Source of the DNA: Mycobacterium intermedium
GTDB taxonomy: Bacteria > Actinomycetota > Actinomycetes > Mycobacteriales > Mycobacteriaceae
Assembly (NCBI RefSeq): GCF_002086275.1
Contig: NZ_MVHT01000058.1
Span: 1-42,759, forward strand
Direction: 5' to 3'
DNA length: 42,759 nt
Positions 7,720-15,016 of the stretch are shown piece after piece; the first letter of the stretch is position 1; the number at the start of each line of letters is the position of its first letter. The notes beneath the pieces were generated by a model. The model ran no database searches. It saw nothing but the letters and a program-made list of their open reading frames with translations, and was not told the DNA's origin. Position numbers and translations under genes: made by a program.

Positions 7720-7725
7720 TATGTT
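7720..7725 (+). promoter_or_regulatory. -10 box of a likely leaderless cobB promoter
   Basis: TATGTT fits the mycobacterial TANNNT -10 and ends 6 bases before the cobB ATG. No Shine-Dalgarno sequence precedes that ATG, so the transcript would begin at or beside the start codon. It overlaps the upstream region of the divergent GntR gene. Confidence 0.55.
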
Positions 7726-7731
7726 TGTGGG

Positions 7732-8445
7732 ATGCGAGTGGCGGTGCTGAGCGGCGCGGGCATCTCCGCGGAGAGCGGGGTGCCGACGTTTCGCGATGAC
7801 AAGAACGGCTTGTGGGCCCGTTTCGACCCATACGAGCTGTCCAGTGTGCAGGGTTGGGAACGCAACCCCGAGCGCGTGTGGGGCTGGTATCTGTGGCGCC
7901 ACTACCTCGTCGGAACGGTCGAACCCAACGCCGGCCACCGAGCGATCGCCGACTGGCAGAAGGACGCCGACGTCACCGTCGTCACCCAGAATGTCGACGA
8001 CCTACACGAGCGCGCGGGCAGCTCTCCCGTGCACCATCTCCATGGCAGCTTGTTCGAATTCCGTTGTGCGCATTGCAATAAGCCCTTTCACGAGGAGCTG
8101 CCGGCGATGACGGAGCCGGCCATCGAAGTGGAACCTCCGGTCTGCCATTGTGGCGGCCTGATCCGGCCGGACATCGTGTGGTTCGGCGAGTCGTTGCCTC
8201 AGGGACCCTGGCGGCACGCGGTTGACGCGATGGAGTCCGCCGACGTGGTCGTCGTCGTGGGGACGTCGGCGATCGTGTATCCGGCGGCCGGGTTGCCCGA
8301 GATGGCCTTGGCGCGGGGCACCGCCGTGGTCGAGGTGAATCCCGAGCCGACACCGTTGACCCCATATGTCACGCTCAGCATCCGCGAGTCGGCGAGTCGC
8401 GCCTTGCCCGGCCTGTTGGAGCGGTTGCCGACGTTGCTGAAGTAG
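7732..8445 (+). CDS. cobB: NAD-dependent protein deacylase, Sir2 class III (CobB)
   Basis: A 237-residue sirtuin with the full catalytic core: GAGISAESGVPTFR at 8-21, TQNVDDLHERAG at 85-96, the catalytic His in HLHGS (His104), a zinc knuckle CxxC (112, 115) with CHC (138, 140), and IVWFGE. Tyr53 and Arg56 (YLWR) match the Tyr/Arg pair that binds acidic acyl groups in SIRT5 and E. coli CobB, so desuccinylase or demalonylase activity is likely besides deacetylation. The ATG at 7732 is chosen because the Rossmann strand starts immediately after it and a leaderless promoter fits. It converges on the methyltransferase gene. Position matches Rv1151c. Confidence 0.92.
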   Translation: MRVAVLSGAGISAESGVPTFRDDKNGLWARFDPYELSSVQGWERNPERVWGWYLWRHYLVGTVEPNAGHRAIADWQKDADVTVVTQNVDDLHERAGSSPVHHLHGSLFEFRCAHCNKPFHEELPAMTEPAIEVEPPVCHCGGLIRPDIVWFGESLPQGPWRHAVDAMESADVVVVVGTSAIVYPAAGLPEMALARGTAVVEVNPEPTPLTPYVTLSIRESASRALPGLLERLPTLLK

Positions 8446-8464
8446 TCGGGTCGGCTGCCAAGTC

Positions 8465-9106
8465 TCAGGCGGCCTTGCGCGCGCGGCCGAGCGCCAATTC
8501 GGACACCGGCAACGGCGCCCACACCGGCAGCGTCCATTCCCGCCGGGCTTCGGCCACTTCGAAGCCGGCGCCGATTATCGCGCGCTCGGTATCGCGGTGG
8601 GTGTGGCAGTTGCCCAGCATCCTGGGCCAGAAAGTGGCGTCGACGAGCCGCTGGAATCGTCCCCGGCCACCGGCACTGGCCACGTGTTCGAGATACCGCA
8701 GTTCCCCGCCCGGGCGAAGCAGTGAGTGCAGGCGCCGCAGCACTGCGTCTTGGTCGTGCACCGAACACAGCACCAGCGAGCAGACGACGGCGTCGAACTG
8801 TTCCCCGTCGCTGAACGCTTCGACCGTCTCGGCCGTGACCGCGACCGGAATCGCCGCGCCGGATGCCGCATCACGTGCGATGGCCGCCAGCCGTGGTTCC
8901 GGCTCCACTGCGACGACCTGCTCGACGGACTCCGGATAGTAGGCGAAATTGGCCCCGGTACCGGCGCCGACTTCCAGCACTCGGCCAGACAGGCCGGCCA
9001 GGTTCTCGCGGCGCAAGGCCTTCACCGCCTTGGCTTCGTGAGCGACGAAGACGGACCAGAATCGGGCGAAAAACGGGTGGTGGACTTCCGATGCCGCGGC
9101 GGTCAT
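8465..9106 (-). CDS. Class I SAM-dependent methyltransferase (Rv1147-like)
   Basis: A 213-residue methyltransferase. Motif I is VLEVGAGTGANFAYYP (about 43-58), the acidic strand-2 end is VAVEPEPR, motif II is FDAVVCSLVLCSVHD and motif III is LLRPGGELRYLEHV. This arrangement is typical of UbiE/PmtA-like enzymes acting on lipids or quinones, but the substrate cannot be read from sequence. It is the last gene of the mmpL-tetR-methyltransferase operon and its ATG overlaps the tetR stop (ATGA). Because of the MmpL partner, methylation of an exported lipid is an attractive inference. Confidence 0.85.
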   Translation of the reverse strand: MTAAASEVHHPFFARFWSVFVAHEAKAVKALRRENLAGLSGRVLEVGAGTGANFAYYPESVEQVVAVEPEPRLAAIARDAASGAAIPVAVTAETVEAFSDGEQFDAVVCSLVLCSVHDQDAVLRRLHSLLRPGGELRYLEHVASAGGRGRFQRLVDATFWPRMLGNCHTHRDTERAIIGAGFEVAEARREWTLPVWAPLPVSELALGRARKAA

Positions 9107-9822
9107 GCCGGTCGCTCCTCGCTTGGTGAATGGCAGGATTGATGAGCCAACGCCCAGTCGGTGAGTTCACGGAACGTCGCCCCGGTCCCGACCAGGCCAG
9201 CGACCATGTGGCCGCAGATGACGGCCCCGAACACGCGGTCGGCAAACGCCTCGACGTCGCCGAACGGCAGGTGCGGCTTGGAGATGAACATCGCCGCGAT
9301 CCCGTGCGAAACGCACCACAGTTCCAGGGCAATCGTCGTCGCGTCGTCGCTGCGGTAGACGCCTTGATCCATCAGCGTCTGCACCGAGGCGCGCATGTGC
9401 TTGAACGCCGAACTGTGCAGGGCGATGTCGACATGGCGTCCGGACCGAAACTCACCCATGGTGGCGAGGCGGTACAGCTCAGGGGTCTGAAGGGCGAACC
9501 GCACGTACGCCATACCCTGCGCGCGCAGCACGTCGACCGTCGGCGGCTGCCCGATGGCCGCCTGCTCCATGGCTTCGTCGAGCCTGTCCAGGAAGCGGGC
9601 ACACACCGCGTCAAGTAGCGACTCTTTGTCTTCGAAATGCAGGTAGATGGACGGCGGCGTGACGCCGACGCGCTGGGCAACCGACCGGATCGACACGGCC
9701 TTGGCCTGCCCCGTTTCCAGCAGCAGCTCGGTTGCCGCGTCGAGGATTTGCTGCCGGAGCAGATCGCCGGACCCACGGCGAGCGCGAGACCGGCGAATAC
9801 CCTCCGTAGAAACGTCAACCAT
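9103..9822 (-). CDS. TetR/AcrR family regulator
   Basis: A 239-residue protein with the TetR N-terminal DNA-binding domain at about 24-70: LLRQQILDAATELLLETG, SIRSVAQRVGVTPPSIYLHFEDKESLLDAV. The C-terminal ligand domain is generic. It is in the middle of an operon: its start overlaps the mmpL stop by 8 bp and its stop overlaps the methyltransferase start by 4 bp. It most likely represses its own operon through the dyad overlapping the -10 of the mmpL promoter (12189-12199). As far as I recall, M. tuberculosis has no TetR gene at this point between mmpL13b and Rv1147. Confidence 0.88.
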   Translation of the reverse strand: MVDVSTEGIRRSRARRGSGDLLRQQILDAATELLLETGQAKAVSIRSVAQRVGVTPPSIYLHFEDKESLLDAVCARFLDRLDEAMEQAAIGQPPTVDVLRAQGMAYVRFALQTPELYRLATMGEFRSGRHVDIALHSSAFKHMRASVQTLMDQGVYRSDDATTIALELWCVSHGIAAMFISKPHLPFGDVEAFADRVFGAVICGHMVAGLVGTGATFRELTDWALAHQSCHSPSEERPA

Positions 9823-12133
9823 CGCGGCTCACGGTGGCGGCTATCGGCTCTTCATCCCGCGGGTCCGCGCCGGCATCGGACTGATCGAGAGCACCCGCCT
9901 CACTGATGCCGAACCGTTCGTGCAACCACACCAACGGCTTGGGCGCCCACCAGTTCCACCGGCCCATGACGTGCATGAACGCGGGCACCAGGACCATCCG
10001 CACCAGCGTGGCGTCGGCAATGACGGCAAGCGTCAGGCCGAGGCCGAACATGCGCATGAACGACACGTGCGCGGCGATCAGTGCGGCGAACGACATCGAC
10101 ATCACCAACGCGGCAGCGGTGATGACCCGGCCGGTCCGCGCAACGCCGAGCGCCACGCTCTCGTCGTTGGCGGCGTGCGCCTCGGCTGGGGTCGGCTTGG
10201 CCGGACGAGCGGCTCCCGAGGTCAGCCAGTACTCGCGGATCCGCGAGACCAGGAACACCTCGTAGTCCATGGACAGCCCAAAAGCGATGCAGAACAACAA
10301 CACTGGCATGTTAGCGACGAGTGTCCCGCTGGGCGTCGTCCCCAGCGCACCGAGATGACCGTCCTGGAAGATCCACACCAGCGCCCCGAACGCCGCGGTC
10401 AAAGACAGCACGTTCAGCACCAACGCCTTGGCCGGCAACACCACGCTGCCGGTGAGCAGGAACAGCAGTATGAAGGTGATGACGGCCATCAGGCCCAGCA
10501 CCAACGGAAGCCGATGGGTAACCGCATCGACGCTGTCGCGGTTGACTTGCGCGACGCCGGCCATTTGGACCGCGCGGCCCCCGGGCCCGGCGACCTGGTG
10601 CAGACGCTTGAGCTGGGCGTCGGAGGCATCCGAAAACAGCGGCGCGGCGCTGCTCACGGTCACGAACGCGCTGCCGTCGGCCAGGCCCGTCGGCGCAGTC
10701 GGCGGCCCCTTGCGCTCCCCGCTCACGAACGTCCCGCTGGGAGCGCTGACGGCCGACACGTCGGGAATGCGCGAGAGCGCCGCGGCGTAGGCGTCGAGGT
10801 CCGCCGGGTTCAGTCCCCGGGCATCGGGGATCACGATGGGCACTGCGGTCGCGGAATCGTGCTCGAAGTTGGTGCGCAGTTCGTCGCCGACTTGGTGGGC
10901 CGACTTCGAATGCGGGAGCACCCTGTCGTCAGGGAAACCCCACTTGACCGAAAAGAACGGCAACCCGAGCAGGATCAGCAACGCGACCACGGCCCCACCG
11001 AGGGGCAGCCAGCGGCGCATCACGAACTTGCTCGACCGGTACCAGAACAGCTGCTCGACGGGCTTGTGCACCGGCTCGGGGCGGCCCAGGACCCGACGGA
11101 TCAGGCGGCGCACGTCCAGTGCGTCCAGCCGGTTGCCGAGCAGCACGATCGCCGCCGGAGTGATCACGATGGACGCGGTCGCAACAAAGGCCACGGTGGC
11201 CACGCCGGCATAGGCGAACGACTTGAGGAAGTACATCGGGAACAGCGCCGTCGCTGACATCGACAAGGCGACCGTGACCGCGGAGAACAACACCGTGCGA
11301 CCGGACGTCGCCATCGTCCGGATCAGCGCCTCGTCGCGGTCGACGCCCTCGGCCAGCTCGTCGCGATAGCGGCTGACGATCAGCAATGTGTAGTCGATGG
11401 CCAACGCCAGGCCCAACGCGGTGCTCAGGTTGAGCGCGAAAATCGACACCTCGGTGGTGAAGGTGACCAACCGCAGCACCGTCATCGAGCCGACCACGGC
11501 CAGCGCGCCCAGCGCCATGGGCAACGCCGCGGCCAGCAACCCGCCGAAGACCCAGACCAACACCAGGAAACTGAACGGGATGGCGATCATCTCCATGACC
11601 AGGAGGTCGTCCTGGTTCTGGCTGTTGATCTGGGCGTACTCCACCGCCGGGCCGCCGGCGCGTACCGTGACGCCGTCACGGTCGTGAACGATGTCGTCGG
11701 TCAGCGTTTGGGCGTTCTTCTGCGCGTCGTTCTCGCCGCCCTTGAGGTTGACCACGATCAACCCCGACTTGCCGTCGCGGCTGGTCAACTCAGCCGCGGC
11801 CGTGGGGTCGGTCCACGGCGAAGTGGCGTTGTACACCAGCGGGGATCGCTGCAGCTCGTTGACCAGGTCGGTGCCCACCTTGCGGGCCTGATTGCTGTTG
11901 ACGCCGTCCGGTGCCGTCACCAGCACGAGCATCTTCTGGCCGCTCTGGCCGAACTTCTTGGTCAAGACTTGGATCGCGCGCGCCGACTCAGAGTTCGGAT
12001 CTTGGAAGCCACCCGGCGACAGGCTCTTGGCGACGGGGATGCCGAAGATCGCGGCGCCTACGAAAACTAAGAGCGCGACGGCGATGATTCGTCGCGGGAA
12101 CGCAATAGCCAATCGAGCTATCCACTGAAGCAT
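9815..12133 (-). CDS. mmpL13: MmpL family RND lipid transporter, unsplit MmpL13-like
   Basis: About 772 residues from the ATG at 12133, preceded by GGAGGG at a good distance; an upstream frame extension to 12175 lacks a better site. The layout is that of RND exporters: a first membrane helix (RRIIAVALLVFVGAAIFGIP), a periplasmic domain, helices with LNLSTALGLALAIDYTLLIVSRYRDE (the MmpL Asp-Tyr motif), a second periplasmic domain, and a second helix bundle with FGLSMDYEVFLVSRIREYW. MmpL proteins flip or export envelope lipids. By neighbourhood this is the single-frame counterpart of mmpL13a/mmpL13b, which are two separate genes in M. tuberculosis. No frame break is seen here. Confidence 0.88.
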   Translation of the reverse strand: MLQWIARLAIAFPRRIIAVALLVFVGAAIFGIPVAKSLSPGGFQDPNSESARAIQVLTKKFGQSGQKMLVLVTAPDGVNSNQARKVGTDLVNELQRSPLVYNATSPWTDPTAAAELTSRDGKSGLIVVNLKGGENDAQKNAQTLTDDIVHDRDGVTVRAGGPAVEYAQINSQNQDDLLVMEMIAIPFSFLVLVWVFGGLLAAALPMALGALAVVGSMTVLRLVTFTTEVSIFALNLSTALGLALAIDYTLLIVSRYRDELAEGVDRDEALIRTMATSGRTVLFSAVTVALSMSATALFPMYFLKSFAYAGVATVAFVATASIVITPAAIVLLGNRLDALDVRRLIRRVLGRPEPVHKPVEQLFWYRSSKFVMRRWLPLGGAVVALLILLGLPFFSVKWGFPDDRVLPHSKSAHQVGDELRTNFEHDSATAVPIVIPDARGLNPADLDAYAAALSRIPDVSAVSAPSGTFVSGERKGPPTAPTGLADGSAFVTVSSAAPLFSDASDAQLKRLHQVAGPGGRAVQMAGVAQVNRDSVDAVTHRLPLVLGLMAVITFILLFLLTGSVVLPAKALVLNVLSLTAAFGALVWIFQDGHLGALGTTPSGTLVANMPVLLFCIAFGLSMDYEVFLVSRIREYWLTSGAARPAKPTPAEAHAANDESVALGVARTGRVITAAALVMSMSFAALIAAHVSFMRMFGLGLTLAVIADATLVRMVLVPAFMHVMGRWNWWAPKPLVWLHERFGISEAGALDQSDAGADPRDEEPIAATVSRDG

Positions 12134-12188
12134 GTGCGTCCCTCCACCGCAGGCGCGATCCCCCCGGATGGACACGCACCGTATCCGC

Positions 12189-12221
12189 GATAACTTATCA
12201 ACGCTAACTGACAGGCGTCAA
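12189..12221 (-). promoter_or_regulatory. Sigma-A-type promoter with overlapping dyad operator for the mmpL-tetR operon
   Basis: On the minus strand TTGACG (12221-12216) is followed after 18 bp by TAAGTT (12197-12192), a good SigA promoter about 60 bp before the mmpL ATG. The perfect 11-bp palindrome GATAA-C-TTATC (12199-12189) covers the -10, a natural place for the TetR of this operon to bind. The regulator-site pairing is inference. Confidence 0.6.
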
Positions 12222-12281
12222 ACAACATTGCCTTGATGACGGATGCAGTTCAAAAACGGTTCAACGCTGACGTGAAGTGGG

Positions 12282-12287
12282 TATACT
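12282..12287 (+). promoter_or_regulatory. Candidate -10 (TATACT) upstream of the small-peptide operon
   Basis: TATACT with TTCAAC 16 bp upstream would start a transcript near 12294, giving a leader of about 90 bases before the 43-aa frame. It competes with the closer leaderless-type box at 12374-12379. The stretch 12222-12386 shows nothing else I can support. Confidence 0.35.
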
Positions 12288-12373
12288 TGCGCCGCCTCGA
12301 CGCAACCTACCCGTCGGTAAGAATTGCCATCATTTTCCGAATCGTGACTCAAGGAATCCTTAACCGCGACTCC

Positions 12374-12379
12374 TACGCT
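12374..12379 (+). promoter_or_regulatory. -10 box for leaderless transcription of the 43-aa peptide gene
   Basis: TACGCT (TANNNT) ends 7 bases before the ATG at 12387, and there is no Shine-Dalgarno sequence before that ATG. A good -35 hexamer is not seen. Confidence 0.45.
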
Positions 12380-12386
12380 CAGTGTC

Positions 12387-12518
12387 ATGTGGATCGACGA
12401 CACCAGTGCCGATGTCATCAAGGCTGACTTCGAGGCTCTCTACCACGGCGACATGCTCGTGGAGGGCGAGACCTCGGAGCAGTTCGAAGAGTGGGCTCCG
12501 CTGCCCACCGCGAGCTAA
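12387..12518 (+). CDS. 43-aa acidic small protein, first gene of a two-peptide operon
   Basis: The frame reads MWIDDTSADVIKADFEALY, then GDMLVEGETSEQFEEWAPLP and ends TAS. It is strongly acidic, with no cysteine, no signal peptide and no membrane segment, and is probably helical in its first half. Reality is supported by its context: a TANNNT box 7 bases before the ATG, a following frame with a strong ribosome site, and a strong intrinsic terminator right after. Nothing else occupies this strand between the divergent mmpL promoter and the terminator. I do not recognise the family. The Glu/Trp-rich tail could be a leader-type or protein-binding segment, which is speculation. Confidence 0.6.
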   Translation: MWIDDTSADVIKADFEALYHGDMLVEGETSEQFEEWAPLPTAS

Positions 12519-12526
12519 GGACGATC

Positions 12527-12589
12527 ATGGGCGTAATTGCACGGCTTCTCATGGCCGAACCGGACATCACTCGGTGGTTCCGTCGATAA
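12527..12589 (+). CDS. 20-aa basic amphipathic peptide, second gene of the two-peptide operon
   Basis: MGVIARLLMAEPDITRWFRR, then TAA. The ATG lies 8 bases after the stop of the 43-aa gene and is preceded by AAGGA at a spacing of about 5-6, a far better ribosome site than most in the window. The peptide has a short hydrophobic N-terminus and an Arg/Trp-rich end. The intrinsic terminator begins 22 bases after its stop. The function is unknown; a membrane-active peptide, an antitoxin-like partner, or part of a modified-peptide system are all possible but unsupported. Confidence 0.5.
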   Translation: MGVIARLLMAEPDITRWFRR

Positions 12590-12611
12590 CCGACTCCGTG
12601 TCGTACAGATA

Positions 12612-12639
12612 AGCCCCCCGCTAGGTGCGGGGGGCTTTT
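12612..12639 (+). terminator. Rho-independent terminator of the small-peptide operon
   Basis: A perfect 10-bp stem (AGCCCCCCGC / GCGGGGGGCT) with a 5-base loop TAGGT and a TTTT tract. It is the strongest intrinsic terminator in the window. On the other strand it would be 3' of the HSD10-like SDR gene but lacks a U tract in that direction. Confidence 0.85.
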
Positions 12640-12665
12640 CCGTCTGCAGTGCTATTGCGCCTGGC

Positions 12666-13418
12666 TTACCGCGGTGCCATGCGGATGGCGCCGTCGAGGC
12701 GGATCACCTCGCCGTTGAGCATCGGGTTTTCGACGATGTGCACCGCCAGCGCGCCGTACTCGTCCGGGTCACCCAGGCGGGCCGGGTGCGGAACCTGCTT
12801 GCCCAGCGACTTCTGCGCCTCCTCGGGCAGCGAACCCAGCAGCGGCGTCTTGAACAATCCCGGCGCGATGGTGACCACCCGAATGAGCTCACGGGAAAGG
12901 TCCCGCGCGATCGGCAGCGTCATGCCAACCACGCCGCCCTTGGAAGCCGAATAGGCGGCCTGGCCGATCTGGCCGTCGAAGGCGGCAACCGAGGCGGTGT
13001 TGATGATGACGCCCCGCTCTTCACCGATCGGCTCGGTCTTGGCGATCCGCTCGGCGGCGAGGCGAAGCACGTTGAACGTGCCGATCAGGTTGACCTCGAC
13101 CACCTTCCGGAACCCTTTGAGCGGGAACGGCCCGTCCTTGCCCAGCGTCTTGATGGCGTTGCCGATGCCGGCGCAGTTGACGTTGATGCGCACCGGACCC
13201 AGGGACTCGGCGAGATCCAGCGCCTTGGCGACGCCGTCCTCATCGGTGACGTCGGTCTGCGCGAACTTTGCGCGCTCTCCGAGTTCGGCGACCGCCTCCT
13301 CACCCTTGAGGTCGATCACCACCACTTGTGCTCCGGCGTCCAACAGCCGCTTGGTGGTGGCCAGGCCCAGACCTGAGGCACCTCCGGTGACGACTGCGAC
13401 GGCGTCCCTGATCTCCAC
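12666..13418 (-). CDS. Short-chain dehydrogenase, 3-hydroxyacyl-CoA dehydrogenase type II / HSD10-like (Rv1144-like)
   Basis: A 250-residue classical SDR: TGGASGLG cofactor loop at about 11-18, DLKG after strand 2 (NAD preference), NCAG at about 82-85, a catalytic Ser (ASVAAF) and YSASK. The insert GKDGPFPLKGFRKVVEVNLIGTF and the SIGEERGVIINTAS-type region are characteristic of HSD10-like 2-methyl-3-hydroxyacyl-CoA or 3-hydroxyacyl-CoA dehydrogenases. The start is a GTG at 13418 with GGAGGG upstream. It lies 41 bp behind mcr on the same strand, so it probably acts with it in methyl-branched fatty-acid or sterol side-chain oxidation. Confidence 0.88.
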   Translation of the reverse strand: MEIRDAVAVVTGGASGLGLATTKRLLDAGAQVVVIDLKGEEAVAELGERAKFAQTDVTDEDGVAKALDLAESLGPVRINVNCAGIGNAIKTLGKDGPFPLKGFRKVVEVNLIGTFNVLRLAAERIAKTEPIGEERGVIINTASVAAFDGQIGQAAYSASKGGVVGMTLPIARDLSRELIRVVTIAPGLFKTPLLGSLPEEAQKSLGKQVPHPARLGDPDEYGALAVHIVENPMLNGEVIRLDGAIRMAPR

Positions 13419-13437
13419 GTGTATATCCCTCCGTTAG

Positions 13438-13453
13438 CCAACCTACTGGTTGG
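13438..13453. promoter_or_regulatory. Dyad CCAACC-TACT-GGTTGG between mcr and the SDR gene
   Basis: A perfect 6-4-6 inverted repeat in the 41-bp gap upstream of the SDR start. It could be a regulator site for an SDR-proximal promoter or an mRNA hairpin near the mcr stop. The protein that binds is unknown. Confidence 0.4.
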
Positions 13454-13459
13454 TTGGGA

Positions 13460-14542
13460 CTATACCCAGTCGTTGAGAATGGCTTCGATGTCCCCTACTT
13501 CCTGCGCCGGGCGGGGTGTGCCCGGCGAGGTGCGCGAGAAACGGGGGGCGGGCATCGGCTGCAACCCACCATTGACTTCGTAGAAGGTGTTCCGCTCGGT
13601 GATGTGCGGCTCCGTCTGCACTTCGCCGAACGCCAGCACCGGCGTCACGCATGCGTCGGAATCGGCGAACACCTTGGCCCAGTGGTCGCGGTCGTGGGCG
13701 GCGAACGCCTCGGTGAGCACCGCCCGCAGTTCGGGCCAACGGGTGACGTCGTTCTGCGGGGGCAGACTGGCGGCGTCCAGTCCCAGCCCTTCGATCATCG
13801 CGGCGTAGAACTGCGGCTCGATCGCGCCGACCGCAACATAGCGGCCGTCGGCGCACTCGTAGGTGTCGTAATAGGGCGCGCCGCCGTCGAGCATGTTGGT
13901 GCCGCGCACATCGGTCCACAGGCCAGCGGACCGCATCTGCCACATCATCTGCACCAACACGCTGGACCCGTCGACCATCGCGGCGTCGACCACCTGTCCC
14001 TTGCCCGAGGTCTGCCGCTCCCACAGTGCCGACAGAATGCCTAGCAGCAGGAACATCGAGCCGCCGCCGAAGTCGCCGACCAGGTTCAGCGGCGGCACCG
14101 GCCGCTCGTTGACCCGGCCGATGGCGTGCAGGATGCCGTTGATCGAGATGTAGTTGATGTCGTGGCCGGCTTGCTGGCTACGCGGCCCGGTCTGGCCCCA
14201 GCCGGTCATCCGCGCGTAGATCAGCCTGTCGTTCACCTTGGCGCAGTCTTCCGGCCCTAGGCCGAGGCGCTCGGTGACGCCGGGGCGGTAGCCCTCGATC
14301 AGCACGTCGGCCTTGGCGACGAGCTTGAGTACCAGTTCTCGGCCCGTTTGGGACTTCAGGTCCGCGGTCACCACGCGCCGGTTGCGGTTCATGGCGTCCT
14401 TGACCACGCCACCCGGGGACCCGGAGGGACGGTCGACGCGCACCACGTCGGCGCCGAGATCGCCGAGGATCATCGCCGCGTGGGGGCCCGGCCCAATTCC
14501 GGACAGTTCGACAACACGCAACCCGCTGAGTGGTCCCGACAT
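13460..14542 (-). CDS. mcr: Alpha-methylacyl-CoA racemase, CoA-transferase family III fold
   Basis: A 360-residue member of the CaiB/BaiF family. Residues matching the M. tuberculosis MCR catalytic set (His126, Asp156, Glu241, from memory) are found one position later: His127 in AGHDINYIS, Asp157 in VGDFGGGS and Glu242 in GAIEPQFYA. The enzyme interconverts (2R)- and (2S)-2-methylacyl-CoA, which is needed before beta-oxidation of methyl-branched lipids and the sterol side chain. It works in the cytoplasm as an interlocked dimer. It is followed by the HSD10-like SDR and is divergent from echA across a tandem-repeat array. Position and sequence match Rv1143. Confidence 0.93.
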   Translation of the reverse strand: MSGPLSGLRVVELSGIGPGPHAAMILGDLGADVVRVDRPSGSPGGVVKDAMNRNRRVVTADLKSQTGRELVLKLVAKADVLIEGYRPGVTERLGLGPEDCAKVNDRLIYARMTGWGQTGPRSQQAGHDINYISINGILHAIGRVNERPVPPLNLVGDFGGGSMFLLLGILSALWERQTSGKGQVVDAAMVDGSSVLVQMMWQMRSAGLWTDVRGTNMLDGGAPYYDTYECADGRYVAVGAIEPQFYAAMIEGLGLDAASLPPQNDVTRWPELRAVLTEAFAAHDRDHWAKVFADSDACVTPVLAFGEVQTEPHITERNTFYEVNGGLQPMPAPRFSRTSPGTPRPAQEVGDIEAILNDWV

Positions 14543-14615
14543 GACTAATGACCCTTTCGTCTACTTTGACGTCCTATGCATCTTGGCAGCCGCCCCCAAG
14601 CGGGCGTGGCTGAGG

Positions 14616-15003
14616 GTGGCGATCGCGAGCGCGGCGGAGCCGGGCGAAGCGGGTCGCCACCATCCAGCCCCGTGGCGATCGCGAGCGCGGCGGAGCCGGG
14701 CGAAGCGGGTCGCCACCATCCAGCCCCGTGGCGATCGCGAGCGCGGCGGAGCCGGGCGAAGCGGGTCGCCACCATCCAGCCCCGTGGCGATCGCGAGCGC
14801 GGCGGAGCCGGGCGAAGCGGGTCGCCACCATCCAGCCCCGTGGCGATCGCGAGCGCGGCGGAGCCGGGCGAAGCGGGTCGCCACCATCCAGCCCCGTGGC
14901 GATCGCGAGCGCGGCGGAGCCGGGCGAAGCGGGTCGCCACCATCCAGACCCGTGGCGATCGCGAGCGCGGCGGAGCCGGGCGAAGCGGGTCGCCGCCATC
15001 CAA
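14616..15003. repeat. VNTR: seven tandem 56-bp units in the mcr/echA divergent promoter region
   Basis: The motif GTGGCGATCGCGAGCGCGGC recurs with its GATC at 14621, 14677, 14733, 14789, 14845, 14901 and 14957, exactly 56 bp apart. Units are nearly identical: the sixth has CCAGACC for CCAGCCC and the seventh CGCCGCC for CGCCACC. Each unit holds TGGCGA ... TCGCCA, so it can fold back on itself. 56 is not a multiple of 3, so frames rotate through it and the open frames across it are repeat artefacts. There are no spacers, so it is not CRISPR. It fills almost the whole 474-bp gap between mcr and echA. This resembles mycobacterial MIRU-VNTR loci. Confidence 0.95.
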
Positions 15004-15004
15004 A

Positions 15005-15010
15005 TAGGGT
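15005..15010 (+). promoter_or_regulatory. -10 box of a likely leaderless echA promoter abutting the VNTR
   Basis: TAGGGT ends 6 bases before the echA ATG, with no better ribosome site. The position where a -35 would fall lies inside the seventh repeat unit, so the array forms part of this promoter. Confidence 0.5.
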
Positions 15011-15016
15011 GGGGCC

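Noticed and set aside
9647..11257. 536-codon frame antisense to mmpL13.
   Set aside because: Composition is His/Arg/Gln-rich without any motif; the minus strand encodes a convincing RND transporter.
14616..15003. CRISPR array.
   Set aside because: Units are directly contiguous with no variable spacers, and no cas genes are present.
14616..15007. Repetitive open frames (GEAGRHHPAPWRSRARRSRA-type) across the VNTR on both strands.
   Set aside because: Pure translation of the 56-bp repeat; the unit is not a multiple of three and no start signals exist.
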